From Vibrio viridaestus (GTDB lineage Bacteria; Pseudomonadota; Gammaproteobacteria; Enterobacterales; Vibrionaceae), in the NCBI RefSeq assembly GCF_003856525.1, contig NZ_RJVQ01000003.1:248001-312000 (forward strand): 64,000 nt of DNA. The letters run 5' to 3'. Under the pieces are notes generated by a model, which worked only from the letters and a program-made list of their open reading frames with translations, was not told where the DNA came from and did no database searches. This document shows positions 39,187 to 48,972 of the stretch, in pieces. The translations under genes were made by a program, and so were the position numbers. Within the stretch, counting starts at the first letter, position 1. Each line of letters opens with the position of its first letter.

Positions 39187-39879
39187 ATGTCTATGTTTGA
39201 TTCAATACTTGCTGTAATACCTCCTTTGGCGACTGGCGCGTTGCTGTTGTTATCTACTGTGCTTAAAAAGGGACAGATTTGTCCGGGGCAGCGTGGTCGT
39301 ATTCATAAAATACTCCCCCTTATTCTTATACTGTGGGTTCTTGCGTCATTCAAATTGCCTTTTGTGCTCCTTAACGTCGTTTTTATCGGTTTCTTTATGA
39401 CGAAAGTCCAAACGGGTAAAACTCGCGAAGAGGGACCGCTTTATGCACTGTATATAGCCAATGTATTCTCGGTGTTGGTTGTTATCTATCAGATGTTTAT
39501 GGCACCGACTTGGGTTGCGGGCGTATTAGTTTTAATTGAAGCATTTATTCTTGGTTTGATTGGAGCTCATTGGATGTTAACGATGGCCAGAACTCGTTTA
39601 CAGGCGTTCCATAAAATCTTACCGGTTAGCGGAATTTTTGCTGCGATGGCGATAGCTTTAGTATTGGTTCCGTTTGCATCATCCTTGGATCCGGTGACAC
39701 TGAATGAACTGCTTCATGTGATTCTTATTAACTTCGCGCTCCTAGTAACAGCTGTTGTCATCTGGGCATGGCATCTCATAGTGACCCGCTCTATTAGTAA
39801 AGTGCAGATTTCAGTTGCCAGTATTCTGATGCTCGTCTCTATCGTGAGTTTTCATCAGGTCTATTTCCATGTTATCTGA
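39187..39879 (+). CDS. unrecognised polytopic membrane protein
   Basis: This 230-residue protein has about six to seven hydrophobic helices spread along its length and very few charged residues between them. No family is recognised. It follows the SGNH hydrolase by about 80 bases on the same strand and precedes the DUF4250 gene. Two ATGs six bases apart (39187, 39193) could start it; neither has a strong ribosome site. Confidence 0.65.
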   Translation: MSMFDSILAVIPPLATGALLLLSTVLKKGQICPGQRGRIHKILPLILILWVLASFKLPFVLLNVVFIGFFMTKVQTGKTREEGPLYALYIANVFSVLVVIYQMFMAPTWVAGVLVLIEAFILGLIGAHWMLTMARTRLQAFHKILPVSGIFAAMAIALVLVPFASSLDPVTLNELLHVILINFALLVTAVVIWAWHLIVTRSISKVQISVASILMLVSIVSFHQVYFHVI

Positions 39880-39964
39880 GCAAGTTAACATTTCTCATTT
39901 TTGAACATGCAATATGAGTAAAAGTGACTAAGCTAAAATCGTGGTCATCAGAAGGAGCCCGATT

Positions 39965-40159
39965 ATGGATTTGAGTAACGTCAGTCGTTTAGACAGTCAT
40001 ATTTTACTTGGCATCATTAACGAAAAATTGAGGCTGGAATGTGGGAGTCTGGAAGATTTAGTCTCTACTTATGAAATTGATGTGCAAAATGTAAGAGAGA
40101 AACTCTCAAGTGTTGGGTATACGTATGACCCACTAACAAATCAATTTAAGGCTTCCTAA
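39965..40159 (+). CDS. DUF4250 family small protein
   Basis: This 64-residue protein opens MDLSNVSRLDSHILLGIINE and has the DUF4250 pattern of a short helical domain with SLEDLV, a central acidic helix, and GYTYDPLTNQFK at the end. The function is not known. ATG 39965 is fixed by AAGGAGC ten bases before it. It is followed by a strong terminator and probably stands as its own unit. Confidence 0.85.
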   Translation: MDLSNVSRLDSHILLGIINEKLRLECGSLEDLVSTYEIDVQNVREKLSSVGYTYDPLTNQFKAS

Positions 40160-40176
40160 TTGAATTCGTATCAGAG

Positions 40177-40207
40177 CAGCTACACAGTTTGTGTAGCTGT
40201 TTTTTTA
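40177..40207 (+). terminator. intrinsic terminator after the DUF4250 gene
   Basis: CAGCTACACA / TGTGTAGCTG has a GTT loop followed by eight T. The T run overlaps the stop of the convergent Lrp-type gene. Confidence 0.93.
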
Positions 40208-40660
40208 TAAGGGAAGCTCGAGTGATTGTTTGGGAGCATCGAGTACAACCTGAGTATTAACTCTCTTAATATTAGGATGGTTCGACATCATAAGCTCAAT
40301 TAGTTGGTCATAGTGCTTTGTACTGGTGGCATTAATGATCATAACCAAATCATTGTCACCCGTGACATAAAAGCTCTGCTGTACTTCAATTCGTTCTTCA
40401 GCCCACTGATTTAACTGGCGTAACGCGACGTAATTGTCTCTGTCTATTTCGATTCCCGCAATAAAGGTAATCAATTGCGGTAGGGTGCTATTGCTCAGTA
40501 TTGCCACTTCACTTTTTATAATGTTATCTGCTTTAAGCTTTTTTATGCGCCTTTGTATTGCGGAAGCGGAAAGCCCAACTTTCTCTGCAATCAACTCGGT
40601 TGGAACGCGGCAATTCTTCTGAATGATTTTTAGGATCTTTTTATCGAACTCATCAAGCAC
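40205..40660 (-). CDS. Lrp/AsnC family transcriptional regulator
   Basis: This regulator of about 151 residues has an N-terminal helix-turn-helix (VPTELIAEKVGLSASAIQRRIKKLK) and a C-terminal RAM/AsnC ligand-binding domain (GDNDLVMIINATSTKHYDQLI). It is divergent from the PLP enzyme and amino-acid importer genes, which are its probable targets, with an amino acid as likely effector. The start is uncertain. The frame reaches GTG 40675, but GTG 40660 gives the usual LDEFDKKILK beginning and has AGAG at a workable distance. No ATG start is available. Confidence 0.87.
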   Translation of the reverse strand: MLDEFDKKILKIIQKNCRVPTELIAEKVGLSASAIQRRIKKLKADNIIKSEVAILSNSTLPQLITFIAGIEIDRDNYVALRQLNQWAEERIEVQQSFYVTGDNDLVMIINATSTKHYDQLIELMMSNHPNIKRVNTQVVLDAPKQSLELPL

Positions 40661-40793
40661 AATATTTCTCTGCACTGAAGTGGTGTTTTATGGGCATTAT
40701 GCAGTCTTCAATGCAGAAAATCTTCTTTTTTGTGGGCTAAAATGCCGTTCAAATGCATCGAGATTAGCGATACTGGTTTCTGAAATTGATTAA

Positions 40794-42014
40794 TTGGACT
40801 CTGACTCGGTGAATGACATCCTATTACATCCAGAAACGAAAGCATTAGGCGCTAACTTTGAATTAACTAATGGCTTTGGTGCGATTGCTCCTGATATTTC
40901 GATGTCGGTAAATAATATCTATGACCCGGACTCAGGTAACTTTTCAGCAAAAGGAATGACTGATCTCATTGAGTCACCGTACGTTTATGCTGGTTGGAGT
41001 AATCCAACGGTGCGTCAGCTTGAAAAACGCTTAAGCGAGTTAGAGGCGATAGAAGAGACATTTGTTACGGCGTCTGGAATGGCTGCTATTTCAGGTACAT
41101 TACTATCACTACTTCATTGTGGCGATCATCTGATTGTCAGTGATGTCTGTTATGCGGCGGTCAGCGAGTTTATTCGTGAAATATTACCTCGCTATGGAGT
41201 CGAGGTATCAATTGTTAATTTGACGGACAGTCAAACACTTCGCGATACCATTCAATCTAATACGCGTCTTGTCTATGCCGAAACTCCTTGCAATCCTTTG
41301 CTGAGACTGACTGACTTAAAAGCGATTGCTGATATCTGTCATGAACATGATTGTCTGTTATGCGTTGATTCCACGTTTGCAACTCCGGTTGTCACAAAAC
41401 CGTCTATATACGGTGCTGATTTGGTTATCCATTCTTTGACAAAATTCATCAATGGTCATGGTGATGTTCTAGGGGGCAGTGTTAGCGGGAGCAAATATCT
41501 GGTCAGTAAAATTCGCGCCCACGCTGGAGTTTACTTGGGGGCGACGATGACAGCACAAAGTGCTTGGTTAATTATGCGTGGAATTGATACGTTATTTGCG
41601 CGGATGCGTTGGATATGTGAATCATCGCTAAACATCGCGCAGTGGCTTGAAAGTCACCCTAATGTTATAAAGGTTAACTATCCGGGGTTAGAATCTCACC
41701 CGCAGAACCAACTTGCTCAGAGACAGATGAACGGCTTCGGTGGGGTAATTTCTTTTCAGGTAACCCATCCCAGTCGTACACTGAAACGGTTTATGCGCGA
41801 AGCAAAACTGTTCCTTCATGCATTCTCTCTCGGTCATCAAAGAAGCTTAGTTGTGTACTTAAATAGTGAAGATTTAGTCAAGACGTCATATGATTTTTCT
41901 CAGCAGCAAAAAGAAGAGTACCTGGAATTCGCCGGGGAAGGTCTGTTTCGATTGTCGATTGGCTTAGAGAACAGTGATGACTTGATTAATGAGTTACAAA
42001 GGGTCTTAGCTTAG
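40794..42014 (+). CDS. trans-sulfuration family PLP enzyme (Cys/Met metabolism)
   Basis: This 406-residue fold-type I PLP enzyme belongs to the cystathionine gamma-synthase / methionine gamma-lyase family. The PLP lysine is K217 in HSLTKFINGHGDVLGG; VDSTFATP and YVYAGWSNPTVRQLE are also typical. The position of the active-site Cys of methionine gamma-lyase (Tyr-x-Cys) is Ala here (CYAAVSEF), so a true methionine gamma-lyase is less likely. The start is unclear: TTG 40794 and GTG 40809 are both possible and neither has a good ribosome site. It precedes an amino-acid ABC importer, suggesting a role with sulfur amino acids. Confidence 0.85.
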   Translation: MDSDSVNDILLHPETKALGANFELTNGFGAIAPDISMSVNNIYDPDSGNFSAKGMTDLIESPYVYAGWSNPTVRQLEKRLSELEAIEETFVTASGMAAISGTLLSLLHCGDHLIVSDVCYAAVSEFIREILPRYGVEVSIVNLTDSQTLRDTIQSNTRLVYAETPCNPLLRLTDLKAIADICHEHDCLLCVDSTFATPVVTKPSIYGADLVIHSLTKFINGHGDVLGGSVSGSKYLVSKIRAHAGVYLGATMTAQSAWLIMRGIDTLFARMRWICESSLNIAQWLESHPNVIKVNYPGLESHPQNQLAQRQMNGFGGVISFQVTHPSRTLKRFMREAKLFLHAFSLGHQRSLVVYLNSEDLVKTSYDFSQQQKEEYLEFAGEGLFRLSIGLENSDDLINELQRVLA

Positions 42015-42202
42015 AATGTGACCGTTAATGATTGCTTTTTAGGCGAATATTCGAGACGCAGTCACTAAAACATCACTTATCTATAGATTTTGGCTCAATA
42101 TCACTATATAAATTGGGTCACCATAATAAAAATAGCACAACATTGCATTAACGGAACGAGAATTGTTGAATATCAACAAATTGAATATAACTAAGGAATG
42201 TT

Positions 42203-43012
42203 ATGAAAAAGTTCATTAAGACCGCTGTAGCCGGTGTCGTATTAGCCGGATCAACTCTTTTAAGCGCTAACAGTTTTGCAGCCGAGTCAACATTAGAAAA
42301 CATCATCAAATCTGGTGAAATGAAGGTATGTTTCGACGCAGGTTATATGCCTTTCGAAATGAAGACAAAAGATGGTCGTTATGTCGGTTTTGATATCGAT
42401 CTCGGCAAACATATGGCTCGCTCAATGGGAGTGAAATATGTTCCAGTAAACACAGCATGGGACGGTATCATTCCAGCTCTGCAAACTGGCAAGTGTGACA
42501 TCATTATTGCGGGTATGACTGTAACCGCAGAGCGTAACTTAAAAGTGAATTTTGCTGACCCATATATTGTTATCGGTCAGTCTATTCTTATGTCGCCAAA
42601 ACTAGAAGGCACAGTGAAAAGCTATAAAGATCTGAACGATCCTAAGTACACTGTAGCGACTAAACTTGGAACGACAGGTGCAGAAGCAACTCAGCGCTAC
42701 CTACCAAAAGCAAAACTGAACCTATTCGACACTGAAGTGGATGCAGTTCTGCAAGTAACTAATGGTAAAGCTGATGCGTTCGTGTACGATTTTCCATACA
42801 ACGCTATTTATGCATCTCAGCATAAGGAGCAGTTAGCTCATTTAGACAAACCATTCACGTTTGAACCACTTGCTTGGGCAATCAAACAAGATGATCCTAA
42901 CTTCCTTAATTTCCTAAACAACTACTTACGTCAGATTAAAGGTGATGGTACCTATGATCGTATGTACGATAAGTGGTTTGAGTCAGACAACTGGCTTAAA
43001 CAAGTTCAGTAA
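42203..43012 (+). CDS. amino-acid ABC transporter periplasmic binding protein
   Basis: This 269-residue protein has a signal peptide (about 1-27, ending NSFAAES) and an SBP_bac_3 fold: MKVCFDAGYMPFEM, GFDIDLGKHMA, AWDGIIPALQTGKCDIIIAG and MTVTAERN, all typical of polar amino-acid binders. The ligand is not certain. It begins about 190 bases after the PLP enzyme and is the first of three importer genes. Start ATG 42203 follows AAGGAATG. Confidence 0.93.
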   Translation: MKKFIKTAVAGVVLAGSTLLSANSFAAESTLENIIKSGEMKVCFDAGYMPFEMKTKDGRYVGFDIDLGKHMARSMGVKYVPVNTAWDGIIPALQTGKCDIIIAGMTVTAERNLKVNFADPYIVIGQSILMSPKLEGTVKSYKDLNDPKYTVATKLGTTGAEATQRYLPKAKLNLFDTEVDAVLQVTNGKADAFVYDFPYNAIYASQHKEQLAHLDKPFTFEPLAWAIKQDDPNFLNFLNNYLRQIKGDGTYDRMYDKWFESDNWLKQVQ

Positions 43013-43087
43013 GAACCTATTGGTTTAAAACAGTTGAGCAGACGAAAGTCTGCTCTACTTTTTCTATTTAGTAAGAGTAATTTTGTG

Positions 43088-44032
43088 ATGAAATCTAAAT
43101 CCGGTCGCCTGATAGGACATGGACTCTATGCCATTATCATGCTGATGTTGGTTGGAGGCATTTATCTTTCAGGTAAGACAATTGACTACAATTGGCACTG
43201 GGAGAGGCTTTGGCCTTACGTAATCAATACTGAAATGCAGGATATCCGCGCTCAAGCGGATGGTGTTGCTAATGTCAATGATCATACGTTAACCATTCAA
43301 TTTGATAATCAGGATTCTCAGCAGGTCGTAAAAAAATACGACAAGCTTGCCGTAGGGGACGGGGATTTAATTTTTGAAGGCGATACGATCGCTTATCTTA
43401 ATGATTGGAAGTTTGGTCCAATAGCCGAAGGCTTATGGGTGACCGTTAAAATCTCCTTTATTTCTCTGTTTTTTGCTGTGATTTTGGGACTCGTTTTTGG
43501 TTTGATGCGGGTATCCAGTAATATTACGGCGAGAAACTTAGCATTAACGTATGTTGAAATTATTCGTGGAACACCGTTATTGGTACAGATTTTTATCGTC
43601 TACTTTTTCATTGGGACGGTTTTGGACCTGGATCGCTTTACGGCTGGTGTCGTCGCGCTTTCAATCTTTACGGGTGCTTATGTTGTCGAGATTATCCGTG
43701 CAGGGATTCAGTCTGTAGCCTCAGGTCAAATGGAAGCGGCTCGCTCACTAGGTATGACTTACCCGCAAGCGATGCAATATGTTGTATTGCCGCAGGCATT
43801 TAAGAGAACGCTTCCTCCATTGGCAGGCCAGTTTATTAACCTGATTAAAGACTCCTCGCTGGTTTCCGTCATATCTATCACTGACTTAACCAAAGCGGGA
43901 AGGGAAGTAGTAAGTGGAAGCTTTGCACCTTTTGAGGTGTGGTTTACTGTTGCTGCATTATATTTAGTGGTAACAGGCACGTTATCGTGGGCAATTCAAC
44001 GACTAGAGAAGAGGTTATCAGCCAGTGACTAG
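43088..44032 (+). CDS. amino-acid ABC transporter permease
   Basis: This inner-membrane permease of about 314 residues belongs to the HisM/GlnP type. A first membrane helix (about 8-30) is followed by an extra region of about 80 residues outside the core, then the permease domain with [13 protein letters not shown] and the EAA loop ([20 protein letters not shown]). A single permease suggests a homodimer. ATG 43088 is preferred; the longer frame begins at TTG 43034 with no ribosome site. It overlaps the ATPase gene by eight bases. Confidence 0.9.
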   Translation: MKSKSGRLIGHGLYAIIMLMLVGGIYLSGKTIDYNWHWERLWPYVINTEMQDIRAQADGVANVNDHTLTIQFDNQDSQQVVKKYDKLAVGDGDLIFEGDTIAYLNDWKFGPIAEGLWVTVKISFISLFFAVILGLVFGLMRVSSNITARNLALTYVEIIRGTPLLVQIFIVYFFIGTVLDLDRFTAGVVALSIFTGAYVVEIIRAGIQSVASGQMEAARSLGMTYPQAMQYVVLPQAFKRTLPPLAGQFINLIKDSSLVSVISITDLTKAGREVVSGSFAPFEVWFTVAALYLVVTGTLSWAIQRLEKRLSASD

Positions 44033-44777
44033 AGGATATAACGGTGACGAAATGGTGGTCGCAACTGGAGTCGATAAATTCTACTCAAATGGTTGTCACG
44101 CCCTAAAATCGGTTTCTGCAACGATTAAACGTGGTGAAGTAGTCGCAATAATCGGACCTTCCGGTTCAGGTAAATCGACCTTTCTACGGACAATAAACCA
44201 GTTAGAAGAGATTAGTGAAGGCACAATATTCGTTGATGGCGTCGATATGTATGCTAAATCAACGAATATCAATCAACTGCGCCAAAACGTGGGTATGGTG
44301 TTCCAAAGTTTTAACCTATTTCCGCACAAAACAGCTTTGCAGAATGTGATGTTGGCCCCGTTGAAAGTGGCGAAACGTCCTGCGAAAGAAGTGGAAGAGC
44401 AAGCCAAGGCGCTTATGAAGCGAGTGGGTCTTGCAGATAGGATGAACAACTATCCTTCACACTTATCTGGCGGTCAGCAGCAGCGCGTTGCGATAGCACG
44501 AGCTTTGGCAATGCAGCCAGATTTGATGTTGTTCGATGAGCCGACATCGGCACTCGACCCTGAAATGGTGGGTGAAGTTCTTGACGTTATCAAAGGACTC
44601 GCCAAAGAAGGGATGACAATGGTAATCGTAACCCATGAAATGGGCTTTGCGAAAGAAGTTGCTGACCGAGTGTTGTTTATGGAAGAGGGGGCGTTGTTGG
44701 TTGATGATGCGCCAGCTCGAGTCTTCGATAACCCGGAACATCCAAGGCTGAAACAATTTCTTGCTAAAGTCTTATAA
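44025..44777 (+). CDS. amino-acid ABC transporter ATP-binding protein
   Basis: This 250-residue ATPase of the GlnQ/HisP type has Walker [11 protein letters not shown]-loop [10 protein letters not shown], signature [15 protein letters not shown], Walker [15 protein letters not shown] and H-loop VTHEMGFA. It powers the importer encoded upstream. The GTG at 44025 overlaps the permease stop and has AGAAGAGG about ten bases before it; an ATG at 44052 is the alternative. It is the last gene before a strong bidirectional terminator. Confidence 0.95.
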   Translation: MTRGYNGDEMVVATGVDKFYSNGCHALKSVSATIKRGEVVAIIGPSGSGKSTFLRTINQLEEISEGTIFVDGVDMYAKSTNINQLRQNVGMVFQSFNLFPHKTALQNVMLAPLKVAKRPAKEVEEQAKALMKRVGLADRMNNYPSHLSGGQQQRVAIARALAMQPDLMLFDEPTSALDPEMVGEVLDVIKGLAKEGMTMVIVTHEMGFAKEVADRVLFMEEGALLVDDAPARVFDNPEHPRLKQFLAKVL

Positions 44778-44779
44778 TG

Positions 44780-44809
44780 AAAAAAGCCAACGTAAGTTGG
44801 CTTTTTTTT
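44780..44809. terminator. bidirectional terminator, importer operon / metR
   Basis: AAAAAGCCAAC / GTTGGCTTTTT has a GTAA loop and eight T on the forward side. It overlaps the metR stop. Confidence 0.93.
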
Positions 44810-45719
44810 ACACCATTTTTATGCCTTCAAGATGCGTTTTGCTTTGCTGTCTCGCCGTGGCAAAAAATGCCTGTAAGTAACGTTTATCTTTGTCGCTATG
44901 GCGTACCGCCGCAAACAGTCTGCGCCACAAACCTTTACCTAGTGGTTTACTCACGATAAGTCCTTGTCGTGAAAACTCACTGATTGCCCAGTTTGGTAGA
45001 GCGGCTACACCGAGTCCTGCCGAGACCATTTGAACGAGCATCAACGTATTATCAGCTTGCTTCCACTTAATGGGCTCGATTCCTGCGGGCTGCAAAAAAT
45101 GTTTCACAACATCTAAGCGCTGCTTTTGCACCGGATAGGACAGCATGGTTTGGTCAGCTAAGTCTTCAGGTTGAATAAAGGCCTTTTCTGCCAAAGCATG
45201 AGTTGACGATGTGATCAGACACATTTCAAAGTCGAACAAGGGCTCATAATGTACTTCAGAACGAGGGAGTATGTCCGATGTGATCACCAGATCCAATTCT
45301 CCGGAGAGTAATGCCGGAATGGGTTCAAAACCAAAGCCTGATGAAAAATCAAGAGTTACGCTTGGCCAGGTAATCTGATATTCACGAAGTGCTGGCATTA
45401 ACCACTGAAAGCATGAGTGGCAGTCAATCGCCATATGCAGACGTCCGTTAACATCTTCTTTAAGGCTGGCTAAGTCATTTTCTGCTCTCGCCATTTTCGG
45501 GAGTATGTCATCGGCAAGTTTAAGAAGAATTTCGCCTTCAGAAGTAAAGCGCACTGGTCGAGTTTTACGTAGGAAAAGTTGGCTTCCTATACGTGATTCA
45601 AGATCTTTAATCTGATGCGACAGAGCTGACTGAGTAAGATGCAGCGCAGTTGCTGTCGCGGTCAAGGATCCGGTATCTCTAAGAGACATCAATGTTTTTA
45701 AATGTTTTATTTCTAACAT
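44808..45719 (-). CDS. metR: MetR, LysR-family activator of methionine genes
   Basis: This 303-residue regulator has an N-terminal winged helix (ATALHLTQSALSHQIKDLE) and a LysR effector domain. It follows E. coli MetR closely, including CHSCFQWLMPALRE, GELDLVITSDILPRS and MLSYPVQKQRLDV. MetR activates metE with homocysteine as co-effector. It is divergent from metE with about 215 bases between them, the same arrangement as in enterics. Start ATG is at 45719. It lacks the longer C-terminal tail of the E. coli protein. Confidence 0.96.
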   Translation of the reverse strand: MLEIKHLKTLMSLRDTGSLTATATALHLTQSALSHQIKDLESRIGSQLFLRKTRPVRFTSEGEILLKLADDILPKMARAENDLASLKEDVNGRLHMAIDCHSCFQWLMPALREYQITWPSVTLDFSSGFGFEPIPALLSGELDLVITSDILPRSEVHYEPLFDFEMCLITSSTHALAEKAFIQPEDLADQTMLSYPVQKQRLDVVKHFLQPAGIEPIKWKQADNTLMLVQMVSAGLGVAALPNWAISEFSRQGLIVSKPLGKGLWRRLFAAVRHSDKDKRYLQAFFATARQQSKTHLEGIKMV

Positions 45720-45810
45720 GAATATTTTTTATATTGAGACTGACGTTATAGCAATAAGTTACGGAGTTCTATGAAAATTGTAAACCTCTTTGTTGCAATA
45801 AATTCAAAAT

Positions 45811-45839
45811 AATTCATGTTTTACCCTGTAACATGAATT
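45811..45839. promoter_or_regulatory. inverted repeat in the metR-metE gap
   Basis: AATTCATGTT (45811-45820) and AACATGAATT (45830-45839) form a ten-base perfect inverted repeat around nine bases. It lies about 100 bases before metE. LysR-type activators bind such repeats, and the TTCA/TGAA arms recall MetR sites, but the spacing differs from the E. coli consensus. Confidence 0.45.
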
Positions 45840-45900
45840 TAATTTGAAAACTGGTTGAATATAAATCCATTGTCCAAGGTACGGAATAATCTCACTATAT

Positions 45901-45916
45901 AGACGTCCAGACATCT
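45901..45916 (+). promoter_or_regulatory. tandem MetJ boxes before metE
   Basis: AGACGTCC followed directly by AGACATCT gives two adjoining eight-base met boxes, each one base off the consensus AGACGTCT. Two boxes are the minimum operator for the MetJ-SAM repressor. They lie 20 bases before the metE ATG, next to a -10-like CTATAT. Confidence 0.85.
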
Positions 45917-45936
45917 TTATTAGTGAGGTACAATCC

Positions 45937-48216
45937 ATGACAACAACGCATATCCTAGGTTTTCCCCGAATTGGTGAACAAAGAGAGCTCAAATTTGCAT
46001 TAGAAAAATATTGGCGTCGCGAGCTGAGTCAAACACAACTTGAGGAGGTCGGTGCTGCTGTACGCCGTAAGAATTGGCAAAAGCAGAAAGAAAGCGGCCT
46101 GAGCTACGTGACGGTTGGCGATTTCGCTTGGTATGATCACGTGTTGAATACTTCGTTGTTACTCGGTCACGTTCCTAAGCGTCATAGAAGTCAGTCAATT
46201 ACAATCGATACCCTATTTGCAATTGCTCGCGGCAAAGAAAAACAGTGTGATTGTTCCAACATCGCAGCGTCCGATATGACGAAGTGGTTTAATACTAACT
46301 ATCATTTCATCGTTCCTGAATTTTCCCAAGACGATCAATTTTCGGTGTCATGGCCCCAGCTATTTGATGAGATAAAAGAAGCTCAGGCGCTTGGTCATCG
46401 TGTTAAGCCTGTTCTTTTGGGCCCCATTAGTTATCTGTTTTTGGGTAATCCCACTGATGGTACCTATGACAGAAAAGAATTACTTCCGAGAATAGTGAAC
46501 GCGTACCAAGACATCTTAGCGCGACTCTCCGAACTGAATGTTGAATGGCTACAAATTGACGAACCGATTCTTGGGTTGGAATTAGAACCAAGTTGGTTGG
46601 ATCTTTTTAAACCTACCTATAAGACATTATCAGGAAACGTTAAGCTGCTGCTAACAACTTATTTCAGTGGGGTTGAGCACGTTATCGATGTCATCAAAGA
46701 CCTCGCTGTTGACGGTCTACATCTAGATTTAGTCGCGGCGCCGAACCAACTGCAGCCATGTCTGGAAACACTTCCCAAGCAGTGGGTGATTTCTCTGGGC
46801 GTTATTAACGGTAGAAACGTGTGGAAAGCCGATCTCAGTAAATGGTGCGATCACCTAAGTTCTGTTTATCGTGATTATCCTGAACGAGAGTTTTGGCTAG
46901 GTTCGTCTTGCTCATTATTGCATAGTCCTGTGGATCTAACGCTTGAGTCTTCGTTGAGCGAAGAGACTTACTCATGGTTTTCGTTCGCTTATCAGAAATT
47001 AGATGAAGTTTCGTCTCTCGCTCAGGCTATTGATGGTAAACCAAACGCCTACAATCACTGTATTGAATACAGCTTGCCCATTCAGCAACGAGCCAGCAAT
47101 ATAAACGTAAATAAACAGGAAGTGGCTGACCGAATTGCAGGCTTAACCAGAAAAAATAGCCAACGTTGTCTGGAATACGCTGAGCGTTCTGAGTATCAAA
47201 AAGACGCATTACAATTACCCATTTTACCGACAACAACGATAGGTTCCTTCCCACAGACCAATGAAATTCGTCAAATACGCAGTGCCTTTAAGCATGGGCG
47301 GATAGAAGAAGTGGATTATAAAACCCGTATCAAACAAGAGATCGAAACGACCATCAGAGAGCAAGAAGCTCTGGATCTCGATGTGCTCGTTCATGGTGAA
47401 GCGGAACGAAATGATATGGTGGAGTATTTTGCAGAACATTTTGACGGCTTCCAGACCACTCAGTTTGGCTGGGTACAGAGTTATGGATCACGTTGTGTTA
47501 AGCCTGCGATCGTTGTGGAAGATGTAACAAGACCGGCTCCCGTGACGGTTGATTGGATTACCTATGCCCAGTCTCTGTCGACTAAGCCAGTGAAAGGAAT
47601 GCTGACCGGACCGGTAACTATTTTAGGTTGGACATTCCCTCGAGAGGATTTACCACGTGAAACCGTTGCGACACAAATCGCACTGGCAATAAAAGATGAA
47701 GTGGATGATTTACAAAAGGCTGGCATAGGCATCATCCAGATAGATGAACCCGCACTACGGGAAGGGCTGCCAATAAAACACAGTGAGCATAAACACTATT
47801 TAGATTGGGCTGTTAGGGCATTTAAACTTTCCGCTGCTTCAGCATGGCCAGAGACGCAGATCCATACCCATATGTGTTATAGCGAATTTAATGACATTAT
47901 TGAGTCGGTCGCGGATTTGGATGCGGATGTCATTACAATTGAAACCTCGCGCTCGAATATGTCGCTACTTGATGCATTTAAGGAGTTTAAATACCCGAAT
48001 GAAATAGGTCCGGGTGTGTATGATATCCATTCTCCGAATATTCCGAGTGAGGAGTGGATTACATCTTTATTGGTTAAGGCGGGTGAACTGATTCCATATC
48101 AGAGACTGTGGGTGAATCCGGACTGTGGACTAAAAACCCGTGGGTGGAATGAAACTCGTGCATCACTAAAAAACATGGTGGCAGCAGCGAAAAACTTGCG
48201 TAAAGACATCCATTAG
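45937..48216 (+). CDS. metE: cobalamin-independent methionine synthase
   Basis: This 759-residue zinc enzyme transfers a methyl group from 5-methyltetrahydropteroyltriglutamate to homocysteine, the last step of methionine synthesis. It has two barrels: the N-terminal one starts [20 protein letters not shown], and the C-terminal one holds [10 protein letters not shown], zinc ligands in [10 protein letters not shown], and the ligand Cys in [13 protein letters not shown]. The length matches the family. Start ATG 45937 lies after the MetJ boxes with GTGAGGT upstream. It is monocistronic and ends at a terminator. Confidence 0.97.
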   Translation: MTTTHILGFPRIGEQRELKFALEKYWRRELSQTQLEEVGAAVRRKNWQKQKESGLSYVTVGDFAWYDHVLNTSLLLGHVPKRHRSQSITIDTLFAIARGKEKQCDCSNIAASDMTKWFNTNYHFIVPEFSQDDQFSVSWPQLFDEIKEAQALGHRVKPVLLGPISYLFLGNPTDGTYDRKELLPRIVNAYQDILARLSELNVEWLQIDEPILGLELEPSWLDLFKPTYKTLSGNVKLLLTTYFSGVEHVIDVIKDLAVDGLHLDLVAAPNQLQPCLETLPKQWVISLGVINGRNVWKADLSKWCDHLSSVYRDYPEREFWLGSSCSLLHSPVDLTLESSLSEETYSWFSFAYQKLDEVSSLAQAIDGKPNAYNHCIEYSLPIQQRASNINVNKQEVADRIAGLTRKNSQRCLEYAERSEYQKDALQLPILPTTTIGSFPQTNEIRQIRSAFKHGRIEEVDYKTRIKQEIETTIREQEALDLDVLVHGEAERNDMVEYFAEHFDGFQTTQFGWVQSYGSRCVKPAIVVEDVTRPAPVTVDWITYAQSLSTKPVKGMLTGPVTILGWTFPREDLPRETVATQIALAIKDEVDDLQKAGIGIIQIDEPALREGLPIKHSEHKHYLDWAVRAFKLSAASAWPETQIHTHMCYSEFNDIIESVADLDADVITIETSRSNMSLLDAFKEFKYPNEIGPGVYDIHSPNIPSEEWITSLLVKAGELIPYQRLWVNPDCGLKTRGWNETRASLKNMVAAAKNLRKDIH

Positions 48217-48234
48217 ACGTGCAAGCATGAGATG

Positions 48235-48264
48235 AGAGTCTTCGTTAGGAAGACTCTTTTTCTC
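48235..48264 (+). terminator. terminator after metE
   Basis: AGAGTCTTC / GAAGACTCT has a GTTAG loop followed by TTTTCTC. It lies between metE and the convergent AlaX-like gene. Confidence 0.88.
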
Positions 48265-48274
48265 AACTATTCCA

Positions 48275-48919
48275 TTATTCACTCAGACTGATTTCTACCC
48301 GTTCTTTTCCCTTACCAATATTTTTGCGTTTTAGTCGAATGTTGCCCACTTCCGATGTTCTTTTGAGGTGAGTACCACCGCAAGGTACCTGCGCAAACGA
48401 ATCGACTTTCCAATAACGCCGTTGGGCTTGTTCATCGGAAAAGTCACACTCAATTGGAGAATCCGCATGGATAAGGCTGTGTGCTTCTTCCTCTAATTTC
48501 GGCAATAGGGGACTGATACTTTCTGGCCATTCAAAATCAATACGACTTTTATCCTGAGAAATATGAGCACCAATCTTGACTATATTCGGGTAACGTTGGG
48601 TAAGCAGCTCCAAGATCACTTCCGCTGCAAAATGCAGTTTCATTAATGCGTGACGTCGTTGCCAATCAATGCGAGTGACTACGTCATCACCGACAGAAAA
48701 GTCAGGTGCAGACGCAAGTGTGTAGATAATATCGAGCCCGTCTTTCTGTGCTTTCAATACTTCAATATTGCCAATTGTCCCCGCATCGCTTTCTTGACCG
48801 CCTGATTCTGCGTAGAAAATTGTATCGGACAATGTGATGTTGTTACCATCAACACCGGTTACACGTGATGTTAACTCTGTGAGATAGGGATCATCCCAAA
48901 AGACTTTGTGCGCTGTCAT
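48275..48919 (-). CDS. AlaX-like alanyl-tRNA editing protein
   Basis: This protein of about 214 residues matches the free-standing editing domain of alanyl-tRNA synthetase, which clears Ser or Gly from mischarged tRNA-Ala. FYAESGGQESDAG near residue 36 and PCGGTHLKRTSEVG (C180, H184) are typical. In the first zinc motif the usual HxxxH reads H96-F-A-A-E100, so the second His is Glu. ATG 48919 is chosen because AAGGAAGTGG lies just upstream; the track to GTG 48925 has no advantage. It stands alone between metE and the DUF1294 gene. Confidence 0.85.
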   Translation of the reverse strand: MTAHKVFWDDPYLTELTSRVTGVDGNNITLSDTIFYAESGGQESDAGTIGNIEVLKAQKDGLDIIYTLASAPDFSVGDDVVTRIDWQRRHALMKLHFAAEVILELLTQRYPNIVKIGAHISQDKSRIDFEWPESISPLLPKLEEEAHSLIHADSPIECDFSDEQAQRRYWKVDSFAQVPCGGTHLKRTSEVGNIRLKRKNIGKGKERVEISLSE

Positions 48920-48972
48920 TGCCACTTCCTTGTCGTAAGCTCATTTCCTATAGAGATAACATATCATTCCCA

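Noticed and set aside
40794-42014. Calling the PLP enzyme methionine gamma-lyase
   Set aside because: The diagnostic Cys after the active-site Tyr is Ala, so only the family is claimed.
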